Positions 25,350-35,900 of a stretch of 64,000 bases of DNA are shown here, in pieces; the first letter of the stretch is position 1, and each line of letters starts with the position of its first letter. The stretch comes from Hallerella sp963660435 (GTDB lineage Bacteria; Fibrobacterota; Fibrobacteria; Fibrobacterales; Fibrobacteraceae). The position numbers were made by a program, and so were the translations under genes. Where the stretch lies: contig CAVKYI010000003.1 in the NCBI GenBank assembly GCA_963660435.1, positions 112,102-176,101 on the forward strand, in the 5' to 3' direction. The notes under the pieces were generated by a model. It did not search any database and was not told the origin of the DNA. It worked only from the letters and a program-made list of their open reading frames with translations.

Positions 25350-26780
25350 CTATTTTTCTAACGCATACCGGGCTATTTTCTTGGCTGTAGGATGTTTTGC
25401 TTCTTCGTTTCGGAAGATGCGGCTCAGCTTTTTTAGGTTTTGGAGAGAAGTGTAATCTTGCAGAACCTGGTTGATGAAATATCGCAAACATTTGGGCTTT
25501 ATGTACTCGATATGGAATCGGTTCCTAATTCCGCAATCTTCCAGTCTCAGGGCGTTGTCCATCTGGTCTTTTCCTAGCGGCAGTACAAGGAACGGGACTT
25601 CGTAATAGATACATTCCTTGATCGTGGCGAGTCCGCCATGAATTATGGCGCAGCCGTTCTTGTCTTCTTTTTCGGAAATCGCTTGAAGAATCTGCCTTTG
25701 TGGAGCCCAGCCGCAGACGGTTACATTGTCATATTCATCCCAGTGATTTTGAATTAGCGTCGATCCCACGCATAGAATCAGATGATAGTCTTTCATATCC
25801 GAAGATTGCATCGCACTAATCATCGCCATAAACAAGGACAATGCGCTTTCTGTGTAATCGAGCACTTGCGAACCCGCTGTCACATAGATAATCTTGTCCT
25901 TGCCCAGAATTTCTTCCCATTGAATCTCTGAGGAATCGTCTTCGATTCCTTCCAGTTCCTTGGTGATGCAGGGTTCCCCATACGAGACCAGATTTCCATG
26001 AGCATAGTGGGCGTAATCGAATTTTTTAGGACATGGAATATATTCGGGGAAACTCCTCAGCGGTTCTACAAACTGTTCGGGAGTTATCCCGTAATCCTCC
26101 ATATATTCATCCGGGTCACTTTTATCCTTTGCCACCATGTTTATCAGCTTTCTTTGTTCGTCTGGTGTGAACGCCATTAAATTCTGTAAAGCGCGTGAGG
26201 CGGGATTTTCGCTAGGATGCCGAAGGTATGTTGTGGAAATGGCGAATTTCGTCTTGCTTGTAAAGACATCGGACTTGAATTTGTGATGGTAATAGATGAT
26301 TAGCGTTTCCAGTGCGGTGAAATACCCGGAAACCATCAAGTTCGGCTTGATTTTCTTCCATCTTTCCCTAAATTCGACCGCATTCCTGTATATGACGGAA
26401 TTTTTAGGGGCGCCGGCTTTGACGATGTTGTCCTTGTTGTCAAAGCCCGCATAGGCCAATGCCCAGACATGGTCCGTTTTCCACCTGTTTCCCGGTGTTG
26501 TCCGGCATTCATTTGTGTAGCCGGGAGGATAAATGGATTCCTTTGTCTCTTCGGGAACATAGAAAATGTTGCTGTATTTAAAATCCGTCCCGTTCTTTTT
26601 ATTGTAGGAAAGAATCAATTCCTCGCAATCGGCGATGCCCATGTATTCAATGTCAAACAATTTTTCATCGTTGGAATCTTTCATTGAATCCAGGCAATCT
26701 GCCCATGCGAGGGTAGGGAGCCAGTGGCCCTGTTCTTTATAGACATCAGGCCAAAAGAGAATTTTTTTCGGATTTGACAT
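25350..26780 (-). CDS. GT1/UGT-like glycosyltransferase
   Basis: A 476-residue protein with the GT-B fold of UDP-glycosyltransferases. The N-terminal half starts with KILFWPDVYKEQGHWLPTLA; the C-terminal half contains the donor-binding stretch VTVCGWAPQRQILQ, IIHGGLATIKECIYYEVPFL and LPLGKDQMDNA, closely matching the UGT signature (W-x-P-Q ... HGG ... P-x-x-x-D-Q). No signal peptide or membrane helix, so cytoplasmic. The ATG is 12 bases from the GLUG-protein stop and has AGGAG upstream, so it is co-transcribed with that gene and the TcA-like gene. It may glycosylate one of those products or a small molecule; the acceptor cannot be read from sequence. Base composition is A/T-richer than the core genes. 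Confidence 0.85.
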   Translation of the reverse strand: MSNPKKILFWPDVYKEQGHWLPTLAWADCLDSMKDSNDEKLFDIEYMGIADCEELILSYNKKNGTDFKYSNIFYVPEETKESIYPPGYTNECRTTPGNRWKTDHVWALAYAGFDNKDNIVKAGAPKNSVIYRNAVEFRERWKKIKPNLMVSGYFTALETLIIYYHHKFKSDVFTSKTKFAISTTYLRHPSENPASRALQNLMAFTPDEQRKLINMVAKDKSDPDEYMEDYGITPEQFVEPLRSFPEYIPCPKKFDYAHYAHGNLVSYGEPCITKELEGIEDDSSEIQWEEILGKDKIIYVTAGSQVLDYTESALSLFMAMISAMQSSDMKDYHLILCVGSTLIQNHWDEYDNVTVCGWAPQRQILQAISEKEDKNGCAIIHGGLATIKECIYYEVPFLVLPLGKDQMDNALRLEDCGIRNRFHIEYIKPKCLRYFINQVLQDYTSLQNLKKLSRIFRNEEAKHPTAKKIARYALEK

Positions 26781-26792
26781 GATGCCTTGCTC

Positions 26793-29700
26793 CTATTTTA
26801 AGGTTGCCATCCGGCTCGTTCCGTTTACGCGAACGATGTAATTTCCCGGAGCCTGTAGCGTGATGCTCGTCGTTGGTCCGGCAAGCGGCCTAGAGGCGAC
26901 CAGGTGACCAAGCGCATCAAAGATGCGGACTACGCCACTTTTTGTGTTGGACAGTGTGACGGTCATGCCTTCCACCGCAAGATAGAACGAGGGCTGTACG
27001 GTTTTCCAAATCGCATCCGGTTCTTTTGAGGAGGAACTGCTTCCGTTTTCAGAGGAAGAACTAGAACTACTCGGTGTGGTACTACTGGATGAAATTGCGG
27101 GCAGATCTAAGTCAACATCAAATTCCGGATATTCTTCACCTTGTTTCCACGAATCAAATTCTACACCAAAATTTTCGTTTTGGTACTGTACCCAACTGTT
27201 TAGAGCTTTGAGCAAAGTTCCTGTGGCTTCATCGCTTGCATCCAAATCATAAAAAGTCATTTCTTCCGATCCTTTTGCAGCTGCTGCACTAAACGTATAG
27301 GAGTCGGTATAGCTATCTGTATTGTATTTGCCTACAGTTGAATCTTCTGGCAAGGACACTGTATAGGAATTAAATGCAGATGAGCTTCCAATTCGATAAT
27401 AGTACTGATAGCTCCAAGTACTTAGAGCGTTAAAATCATTATTATCTGCAAAGACGCCTAAATTAAAACTATTGTATATCATTCCTGACCCAATCCCTTT
27501 TATAGTGGTTGTGTTTAAACCATCACATGTTGAGGAATTCCCTGCACAAGAAACATATTCAAGATAATTTTCGTTTTTTCCCTGATAAACAGGCACAGAA
27601 AAATCGTCGATATTAAATGAATTTTGTATAAGCGATTTTGAGTGCCCTCTTGCAACAATTCCGCCGTATGCCGAACCCCATAGTTTGGTTTGATTGATGT
27701 CGCCTATTATACTTTTTTTTATGTGTCCCTTGTTGTAGGAATTTTTAATTACGCTGGTGGAATCTGCATACCCGGCAATTCCTCCAATGCATTGGCTATT
27801 TGTTTTGATGACACCTACATTGTTGTAGGCTCGATTAATGTTTCCTTGATTATACCCTACAATGCCCCCCGCATATGTCGCCAAAAAAAGTAGCGAGTCT
27901 GACTCTGCGGATACTTCATGTAAAGTTCCCGCATTATAACCGCATATTCCTCCCGAAAATAAGGTGTCATTGTAATAATTTCTTATTGCTATTCGTTTCA
28001 AATCATTCAAGACGGCTTTGGATACAGATTTCTTTACGATTCCTGTTTTGAAATTTTTGGCGACAATCCCGCCTTGATATGTTTTAAGTTCGGCTGTTTT
28101 CCCATCATTTGGCCGAGCGTCAGAAACATTTGTAAATACAAAACCATTTGTTGAAACGTTTTCTATCAATCCGTAATTTTTTCCGACAATTCCCGATACA
28201 ACAAGATCGGTTTTGTTATATGTTTCTATAAAATAGTTCCATGATAACGATGTATCCGGAGTATGTATTTCCACGGTTCCATCAAAGGAACTATTTTTTA
28301 TGGTTGCTTGTGTTTCGTTCAACAAGGCTATTCCTGTGGCGCCTATCCGGTTTTTTATGGTGCCGTTTACAATACAACTATCAATCACGCCCTTGTTCTT
28401 TATGGCAATGCCCGCACCCCATGAACCACCAAAATCAATATCTGTCAAGTATAAAAATTTCACGGTCCCTTCTAAAACGCCAAACAGGGAACTAAAATAG
28501 GCAAGCGTATCGGTATTTAATCCTTCGATACTCTTTTTATTTCCGAGGAATGTTCCCGCAAAAGGGTGATTGCTATTTTCACCAATTGGCCACCACATAT
28601 AAAGTTGAACGTCTTTCTTCTTTAAATCGGCTGCAAGAGTAATCGTTTTTCCCGAAAAATCATCGGCTTCGAATCCATGAAAACCATTGCTTATAACGCT
28701 TAATCCTGCCAACTGTTGAATACTTGAAATGGTAAAAGTGGATTTTGATTTAGAATACCAGGAAACATCATAATTTCCATCATCTATCCAGAATTTTCTA
28801 TCAAATTCTGCATCGTCCGAAAAGATGGGCTTGTTGTTTGTATAATGCCATTTCTTATTCCCTTCGGATGAAGCTTGCTTTCGAACCCAGTCATTCAAAT
28901 ACGATTTTGCTTCAATAAAGATGGGTAAACTATCCCATTCGGATAATGTAACAAAAGCAAGACTATCACCTTCTATAAATTTCGGTGGATGATAGCTACC
29001 GAAGGTATATCCATATCCAATTTGATGTAAGGAATTGTTTACTTCGATTTTACTTTCCTTTTTTTGATTTTGTCGCCAAAAGTTTTCATAATAGATTTTC
29101 CCGTATTTCTCGTAGTTCTGCGAATAGTCAAAATTAATTCCTAGTGTACTTGTAATTGATGAGGCAAATGAATTAATAATTTTAGAACCGGAAGAATCCG
29201 CCCTCGAAAAGAAGTATCCGCCGTTACCGGTAGTACTTATTCTACTGGTTCTAATTTTGGAAGAGTCTAAAAAAAGTCCTGTTATTGAAGGATAACCGTA
29301 TTGAGAAGAATATGGTTTTATAAAAACGGAATCGATTGCGATGTTTTTAAGCGTAGTTCCCCGACAGACGCCGACAATTATTCCAAGGTGATCTCCGATA
29401 TAAGGGTCGTCAAACATATCGACAGAATTGGAGCGTATGAATCCATAGGCATTTACATTTTCGAATCTAGCTCCCGGCAGAGATTTTGCTGCAATTCCTC
29501 CGGCAAAGAAGTTGTCTTTTGAAATGTTTTTAGAAAAATCGAAATAAAAACTTTTTGTTGTTAGATTTTTTACAATCCCACTGACATAACCGAAAAGTCC
29601 ATAAAGTCCGTTTTTTGTTTCTGATTGTCTGACACAAATGTTGGAAATCGTGTAGCCATTCCCGTTAAATTCGCCTTTGTACGCCTTTGAACTATCATAG

Positions 29701-29969
29701 GCAATCGGCTCCCAACTAGCGGCATAGTTTGTGTCGAGAGAGGAATTTGTGTAACAGTTTATATTTTTTGTTAAAACTGCATTGATATCCGTAAATCCGG
29801 AATTTACTTTGTCGCGAAACCACGCCAGTTCTTGGCACTTTGAAATTTGGTAATACTCCACTCCTTCAGTAGTCGTTTTGGAGGGTTCTACGGAAGTCAG
29901 GTAGGTTGATTGGGAAAAAGCAAAGCTAAATCCCAAGAAAAAATATGCTGTTAAAGTTTTAACATTCAT
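26793..29969 (-). CDS. Secreted GLUG-repeat adhesin-like protein with C-terminal sorting domain
   Basis: A 1,058-residue exported protein. The signal peptide is MNVKTLTAYFFLGFSFAFSQ. The body is a run of GLUG-type beta-solenoid repeats (FNGNGYTISNICV, GGIVAKNF, GGICGYNAGTL, GGIVGYNQGNINRAYNN, GGIAGYADSTSVIKNSYNKG). Residues about 960-983 are a poly-serine linker, and residues about 990-1058 (VTLSNTKSGVVRIFDALGHL ... PGNYIVRVNG) are a beta-sandwich like the Por-type/Fibrobacter C-terminal sorting domain. GLUG proteins are surface or secreted adhesins. It starts 9 bases after the TcA-like stop, with AGAGG 7 bases before the ATG, so the two are in one operon; the protein may help hold or deliver the toxin-like protein at the surface. 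A/T-rich. Confidence 0.8.
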   Translation of the reverse strand: MNVKTLTAYFFLGFSFAFSQSTYLTSVEPSKTTTEGVEYYQISKCQELAWFRDKVNSGFTDINAVLTKNINCYTNSSLDTNYAASWEPIAYDSSKAYKGEFNGNGYTISNICVRQSETKNGLYGLFGYVSGIVKNLTTKSFYFDFSKNISKDNFFAGGIAAKSLPGARFENVNAYGFIRSNSVDMFDDPYIGDHLGIIVGVCRGTTLKNIAIDSVFIKPYSSQYGYPSITGLFLDSSKIRTSRISTTGNGGYFFSRADSSGSKIINSFASSITSTLGINFDYSQNYEKYGKIYYENFWRQNQKKESKIEVNNSLHQIGYGYTFGSYHPPKFIEGDSLAFVTLSEWDSLPIFIEAKSYLNDWVRKQASSEGNKKWHYTNNKPIFSDDAEFDRKFWIDDGNYDVSWYSKSKSTFTISSIQQLAGLSVISNGFHGFEADDFSGKTITLAADLKKKDVQLYMWWPIGENSNHPFAGTFLGNKKSIEGLNTDTLAYFSSLFGVLEGTVKFLYLTDIDFGGSWGAGIAIKNKGVIDSCIVNGTIKNRIGATGIALLNETQATIKNSSFDGTVEIHTPDTSLSWNYFIETYNKTDLVVSGIVGKNYGLIENVSTNGFVFTNVSDARPNDGKTAELKTYQGGIVAKNFKTGIVKKSVSKAVLNDLKRIAIRNYYNDTLFSGGICGYNAGTLHEVSAESDSLLFLATYAGGIVGYNQGNINRAYNNVGVIKTNSQCIGGIAGYADSTSVIKNSYNKGHIKKSIIGDINQTKLWGSAYGGIVARGHSKSLIQNSFNIDDFSVPVYQGKNENYLEYVSCAGNSSTCDGLNTTTIKGIGSGMIYNSFNLGVFADNNDFNALSTWSYQYYYRIGSSSAFNSYTVSLPEDSTVGKYNTDSYTDSYTFSAAAAKGSEEMTFYDLDASDEATGTLLKALNSWVQYQNENFGVEFDSWKQGEEYPEFDVDLDLPAISSSSTTPSSSSSSSENGSSSSSKEPDAIWKTVQPSFYLAVEGMTVTLSNTKSGVVRIFDALGHLVASRPLAGPTTSITLQAPGNYIVRVNGTSRMATLK

Positions 29970-29978
29970 ATGATACCT

Positions 29979-32900
29979 CTACTTTTTTGCTGAATAGCTT
30001 AGATAAATGATTACATCTTCAATGGAATAAGTCTCGTTGACTTTATCCAATCCGGTTATTTTTAAATTCCATTCCGAAATGGCTCCGGCACCTTCAAAAA
30101 TCTTTCGACTATTTGAATCGAAACTAAAATCAAATAATCGAGGCTCTTTATTGGCGAGACTGGTTGCAAATGTTCCCTGTTCTCCGGCCTGAACAAAATC
30201 GTCTTCCTTGACCGCATTTTTCTTTATATCGATAAAACATTTTGTCAATGACAATTCTGCGTTCATGAAGCGACATTTTTCGTCAGATAACTTTATCTGT
30301 AGCCGAACATCTTTGATCCGATGGAAAAAGAAATCTTCAAAATCGGCATTAAATAGATCCATTCCGATTTTAAAGGTACATGCGCCTGAAGAACATAGAA
30401 TATCGAGGGCACATTCTTCATTGTTAGGGGCTTTCAAATTTTTCAACGAAATGGGTTTTGTGATTTCTATTTCATGAACATCATTTTCAAGATAAGCCTT
30501 TTCCATTCTTCTCAAGTCTAGCAATATTCTTTCAGGAGCGAGCAGTCCCTTACGGAAATTATCCCAATATGTATAGCCGATAAATTTCGGTGTATAGGAA
30601 GTTGAACCTTCTATTTCAAAATGGTAAACCCTTTCCGCCATCTTGGCTACATCCACCAACAAGGCTACATAGTTTCGGAATACCTTGCCCAGTTCCTTTT
30701 CAAGCCAACTATACAGTTCGCTATTCGTGAATTTTTCGCTCAAAATTTCGTAAACCTGTTCAGAGCGTAGAATTTCATTTTCAATGCTCTTGTGTTTCTT
30801 ATCAACCTGCTGCGTCTTGATTTCGTTTACGACTTCCTGCTTTTCGACTTCGACGATTTCGGCGTCGGCAAGTTCATCTTCGACAGCCCATTCCTTTTTG
30901 AGACGTTCCTGCTCCGCCTGCAGCTTTACCTTGGCGGCATCGAGCTGCCTTTGCGCAAATCGCGCTGCATAGCTTTCCGCTGCACTCACCAGATTTTCGG
31001 CGAGTTTTGTGCCGCCTAGAGATTCAATGTCGAAGCGTGGTCCGCCAAATGCGTTGGTAACGGCGCCGTATTTAAAATCGGGAATCTTGAATGTCGCGGA
31101 CGCCATGCTGCGGACTTTTTCGACCGTTTCCTGGATCTTTGCGACCTTTTCCATCAGCTTCTGGTACTTTTTCTCGGTCGCCGAAACGACATGCATCGTC
31201 TTCTTTTTCTTGGCGGCGTTCTGTTTTGCGGTCTTCTTTTCTTCAAGGCGGACCTTTTCCGCTTCCAGAGACTTGATTTCCATTTCGTGCACGGCTTTGC
31301 TTTCGGCAACTACCGCCTTGTCGCACTTCTCCTTGAACTCTTGCAACTGTTCGGTATCCTTCTTTTCCAAAATGGCGAACAGATCACGACCCATCTGGCA
31401 AGCGTCCTTCGCCATATCGACAGCAAGTTTGACAATCACACGGAAACGATAAATGGAACGTTCATCGTTTGTCGAATTTAAAATGGAATCGACAGATACG
31501 CCCAGCGCTCGGGCTTTCGCAAGCATTCCCGGGTCGATAGGCGGGGCGAATAGAGCTAGTGTACGCTTTACACCCTGAATGTTAAGGCTGTTGTGAATCT
31601 TGTAAAGCCTGTCGGCAACCGTATCCCAATAGGAGAACAAGGTATCGTTTCTCGGCACAGCGAAATAGAACATCGATTCGATGATATTTCCCGTACGCTT
31701 CGCTCGTTCATCCATTTTGCGGATTTCTAGAACCTTCGCTTTGTCTTTACCAATCAGTGCCGAGTTTTCGTATTGGATAAAGGCGTTGCCCAGATCATCG
31801 GTTTTCGAAAGTAATTGTCGAACCGTCAAAGGCGAAGTCGGTTCCGGTTCTGGAGCTTCCGGACTTTTGGGACCGAGCAGTTCGGCTGCAAGTAAGTAGA
31901 ATTGGATTGCCAAATTTACGGATTCCGTGGTATCCTTCGAAAACTCCTGGTCGCCCCAGCCGACAAGAGCGTCCAAATACTTCATTACCACATACTTTTG
32001 GTAAGCTACGTTGCGGTAGCGGGCAATCAAGTGCGGGTTGAACGGATCGTTTTTCCACTTATCCACAAGCGATGAGAGCGCGGAACGGTCCGGGAGTTTA
32101 TCCTGTTTCGTCGGAAGTCCCAACATTTCAAGAACGGATTTGTCGGCATCCTTGTTTGCAAAGAACGGAAGGAATTTCCAATAGCGCGCCCCCTTGGGCA
32201 AATCCTGGATAAAGTCCTTGGTCCTTTCGTATGACGAGTATTTTTCTTTAGGATCGAATACCAGTTGCAGCCATAGGAGCGCTTCTTCGTAATTCTGTTC
32301 CGCGATCATCTTTTCGGCGATGAGCATCGGGACATAGAAGAAGAGCTCCCAGTTGTACATGGCATTCGCACCACCCCATACAAAATCCACCATGGGAGCG
32401 GGATACGGCCCATCGACATTTGCCTTGTTCGGCCAGTAGTTGTAGCGGAAAATCGTCTGCCCTAGATCCCAGGCCTGCCAGTCACCCGCCATATAGTAGC
32501 CGAGATAGACGCTGAAATAGTAATTGTAATACGAGTAGGAGTAATAGTAGCTGTCCGAAATCGGCAAAGCCTGCGTTTCGCGAGTATAGAGCCATTTGGT
32601 TCCTCCATCGCGATAACGCTTGTAGAAGTCATCCACTAGAGAATGCGACAGCAATTCGAACCTGTAATTCTTCTGGTTCGAGTTCGCCTTGCCGTCTTTC
32701 GGCACTGCTTGCACAAAGAAGGTTCGGCGACCGTCCATATAGAAGAACGGCAAATCTTCCGCCTTGTCGTCCTTGTCCAATTTCAACATGGAAAGGTTTG
32801 TCGCAACAATGCGAAAAAGTCCCGGCGCATAGTTCAAGACAGCGTTATCTTCTGGATAACTGAACCCCTTGTTTCCGCAAGTGAAATTTTCATCTTCGAC

Positions 32901-35900
32901 AAAAACACCGTGGACTAGTTTCGTGCGTTCCGGGGCATAATCGTCAATCGGTTGATAGTCTGCCGTAAAGAGTTCGAGTTCGTCATGCCCATCGGCATAG
33001 ACAGTCACAATCGCTGCACGTTTGAAATACTGCCGACTTTTGTCATAGACTCGCTTGGTCACCTTGTTCGTTTTCGTCGAGCCGTCCATGATCTCGGTCG
33101 TTCCGACGATTTCTTCATATTCCTGATAATGATAAGTCGTTTTGACAATGGAAACAGATACCCGATCAATCGAGGAAATCGTTTTCAAGTTATAGCGGTC
33201 GTCAATTTTTTCATTGTCGCCGAGGGCAAAATCAAGCGGGTTTGTCGAGGCATCGATTAAGGCGTTGCGCGTCATTCGGGTTCCCGTCCACTTGGTTCCC
33301 GTGTAACTCGTCCAGCAAATCTGGATTCGCACATAGTATTCGATTGTTTCTAAGCCGCCCTCTGAGGCCGCCTCAAGATTACGCTGCCCTATCGTGACTT
33401 GAGGCCATAAGAGATAGAGACGCTGGTTTACAATCGCAGGAACAACCGTTTCGGACGGAATTTCCACATCTAGCCGTTTCCATGGCGTCCACTCGCCCGA
33501 AAGGATTGCTTTCGCCTTGTATTTGCGGTAGTAATAGGTATGGGGCTCCCCTTGCGTGCGGCCAACAATATGCAATGTATAAAGGATTCCTCCCTCATCG
33601 CCGCCGTCTTCCTTGGTAGCGCCGATAATTTCGATGCTTGAAACCTCTCGAACTTTTTCAAGATATTCATACAGGGAGTTTTCAAGGCTAGTATGGTCAT
33701 CGGAAAATTCCTGGATGCGTTCTTCCAGTTCTTCGAAGAAAGGCGTCTTGTCATCTCGCAGGTCGGATGCAATCCAGTTTTCAGGATAAAGGAATACTTT
33801 GCGGGCGGCTTCCCACACGCGGTAATTTTTCATCCATTCCCATTCGCTACGCTGTTCGTCTGTCAAGACATTTTGGCCTTCCAAACCGAGTTCCGCTCGC
33901 TGGACAAAAAGCTGGATGGATGCCGATGCCTGGACAATGCGCGAGATGGTCATGTCGGGTTCCATCTTCACGTCCATCAGATAATAGGCGTAGATGTCGC
34001 TTTCATCGACAAATTGTTTTGGATAGCGACTGTCCGATTTTGTTTTACCTTCTGGAACAAAACAGGAATCCCAGCATACATACGCAGCCAACGCATCGCG
34101 CTTTCTCTTGCGCAGGTCATCGTTCATTTCCTGAGCAAACTTGAGCCATTCGGATTCCTTGAAGTGAGATTTTACGGCATCTTCCAAATTTTTTACCGAT
34201 GCTGCGTAAGCAGATAAAGCATCCTTGAAGCTTTCTTCATAATCATCTGAAGTGGGAACAAGGTCTATTTCGTTCAACAAATCATTTAGGTTTGCCGGTA
34301 GCAGGTGAGTTTTTGCATATAACTCGTAGTAACAGGTAAATTTTAACCAGCCATCAAGCGATGTGCAATCAGCAGGATCTTCGAAGGAGGCTTCTTTTAA
34401 ATCACCTATGATTTCTGAATCTACCGCCAATAAATCCTCAAGATTATCACCCTCTATTAGTTTATGGATATCAAAATCGCCCGAAAGCAATCGATCCGTC
34501 ACATAGTTTGCGACAACCAGTGGTCGAATTTTTTCATATCTTCTTGCTCCAGTTTCTGCGTCGAATAGAAAGTCTATTTCTGTTAAATCAATTCCCTGTT
34601 TATAATTTTGCGTAAAATTATAGACGGCGACCTTTCTCAAAAGTTTTGCATACAACACATAGGATGCCGAAGAAAGAGTGGGAACGGTTTCTGCAGGCGT
34701 TTCATCTGATTCAATTTCATCGGATGCATCTAGGTCTTCGGCTGAGGTTTTATCGCTTTCTCTTTTAGAACCAGTAGGTTCTTTCGGATTTACCCTACTG
34801 TCATATTCTTTAGCATCGTCATAGAATGCGTCCCATTCAGTTAAATCTGTGGGTAAAAGTTTGTCTCCGCAATCTTTAGCAATGCCAAATTCAGCCCAGA
34901 TTAAGAGTTGCAGATTTCCCTGCCAAGCATCAAGAGCATCCCCATAGGTCTTAAAAGTCAAATCAGGACCATAATTCTGTGAATCAAACGTAGGTTTATC
35001 ACTCAAACCGGATACTGCCAAATTCAAAGCAAAATCATTTGCGGCTGCTTTTTCTTCTTTACTAACAGGCGCAAGCATGTCTAGATAAAATTCCGCATCA
35101 ATGGATGTCCCCGAAAGAATGCGCCATTCATCAGCTAATTTGCGTATGGAAGCTAAACTATGATTGTCCGCCCACACTCCATATTTTAAAACCTTGTCCA
35201 AGTTAGACAGGGAAATACCAAATGTCTTGGCGATAAGGTTGTAGCGGTAGCACTCAAAAAGACCTTCTAAAAGAGACGCATCCGCATCGACATCTATCAT
35301 GTTATAGATGCTTATCGCATCCGCCTCTGACAGTTTCAATCCCAAAGTCAGCAATTTGAGAACCGCTCGGCGATAGCCGTCTTGAGCCTTCGTCATATTT
35401 ACCAACAGATTTGGCAATTGATAAACAGAATTGATAAATTCTGCCGTAGCTTCTTGTTCTCCACCCAAGACCATAGCGTCTTGAACAGAAATCGCGTAAC
35501 GGCCAATCAATTCGCAAATCACATCGAGTTTTTCAAGTGGCAAATCAAATGTTAGAAGGACATCGGAAAGAGACCAGCCCAGAATATTCTTCCTATGCAC
35601 AAGCACGGCCATCTTTCTAAAGAAGGAATCCCAATCAACAGCAATTTCAACTTCTTTACCATCGGTGGTTATCTTTTTCCCGGCAAATTCATAACCATTG
35701 ATATTTGATAACTGGTAAAGCTTTGAATCTTTTGGCCTGCAGCAGACATCCTTAAAGTTTTCATTGGCTAAAATTTCATTCAAATCTTGGATAGTAAAGC
35801 CCGTTCTTTGCATGAATATCGCAACACGCCGCAAAATTCCAATGTAGGTCCCTGCAGAAGTATAATTTTTGTCAGGGGACAGAACGCTATTTGACTGTTC

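Noticed and set aside
28241..28495. Short plus-strand frames inside the GLUG-repeat gene
   Set aside because: Aromatic-rich translations with no start signal, antisense to a protein with clear repeats and signal peptide.
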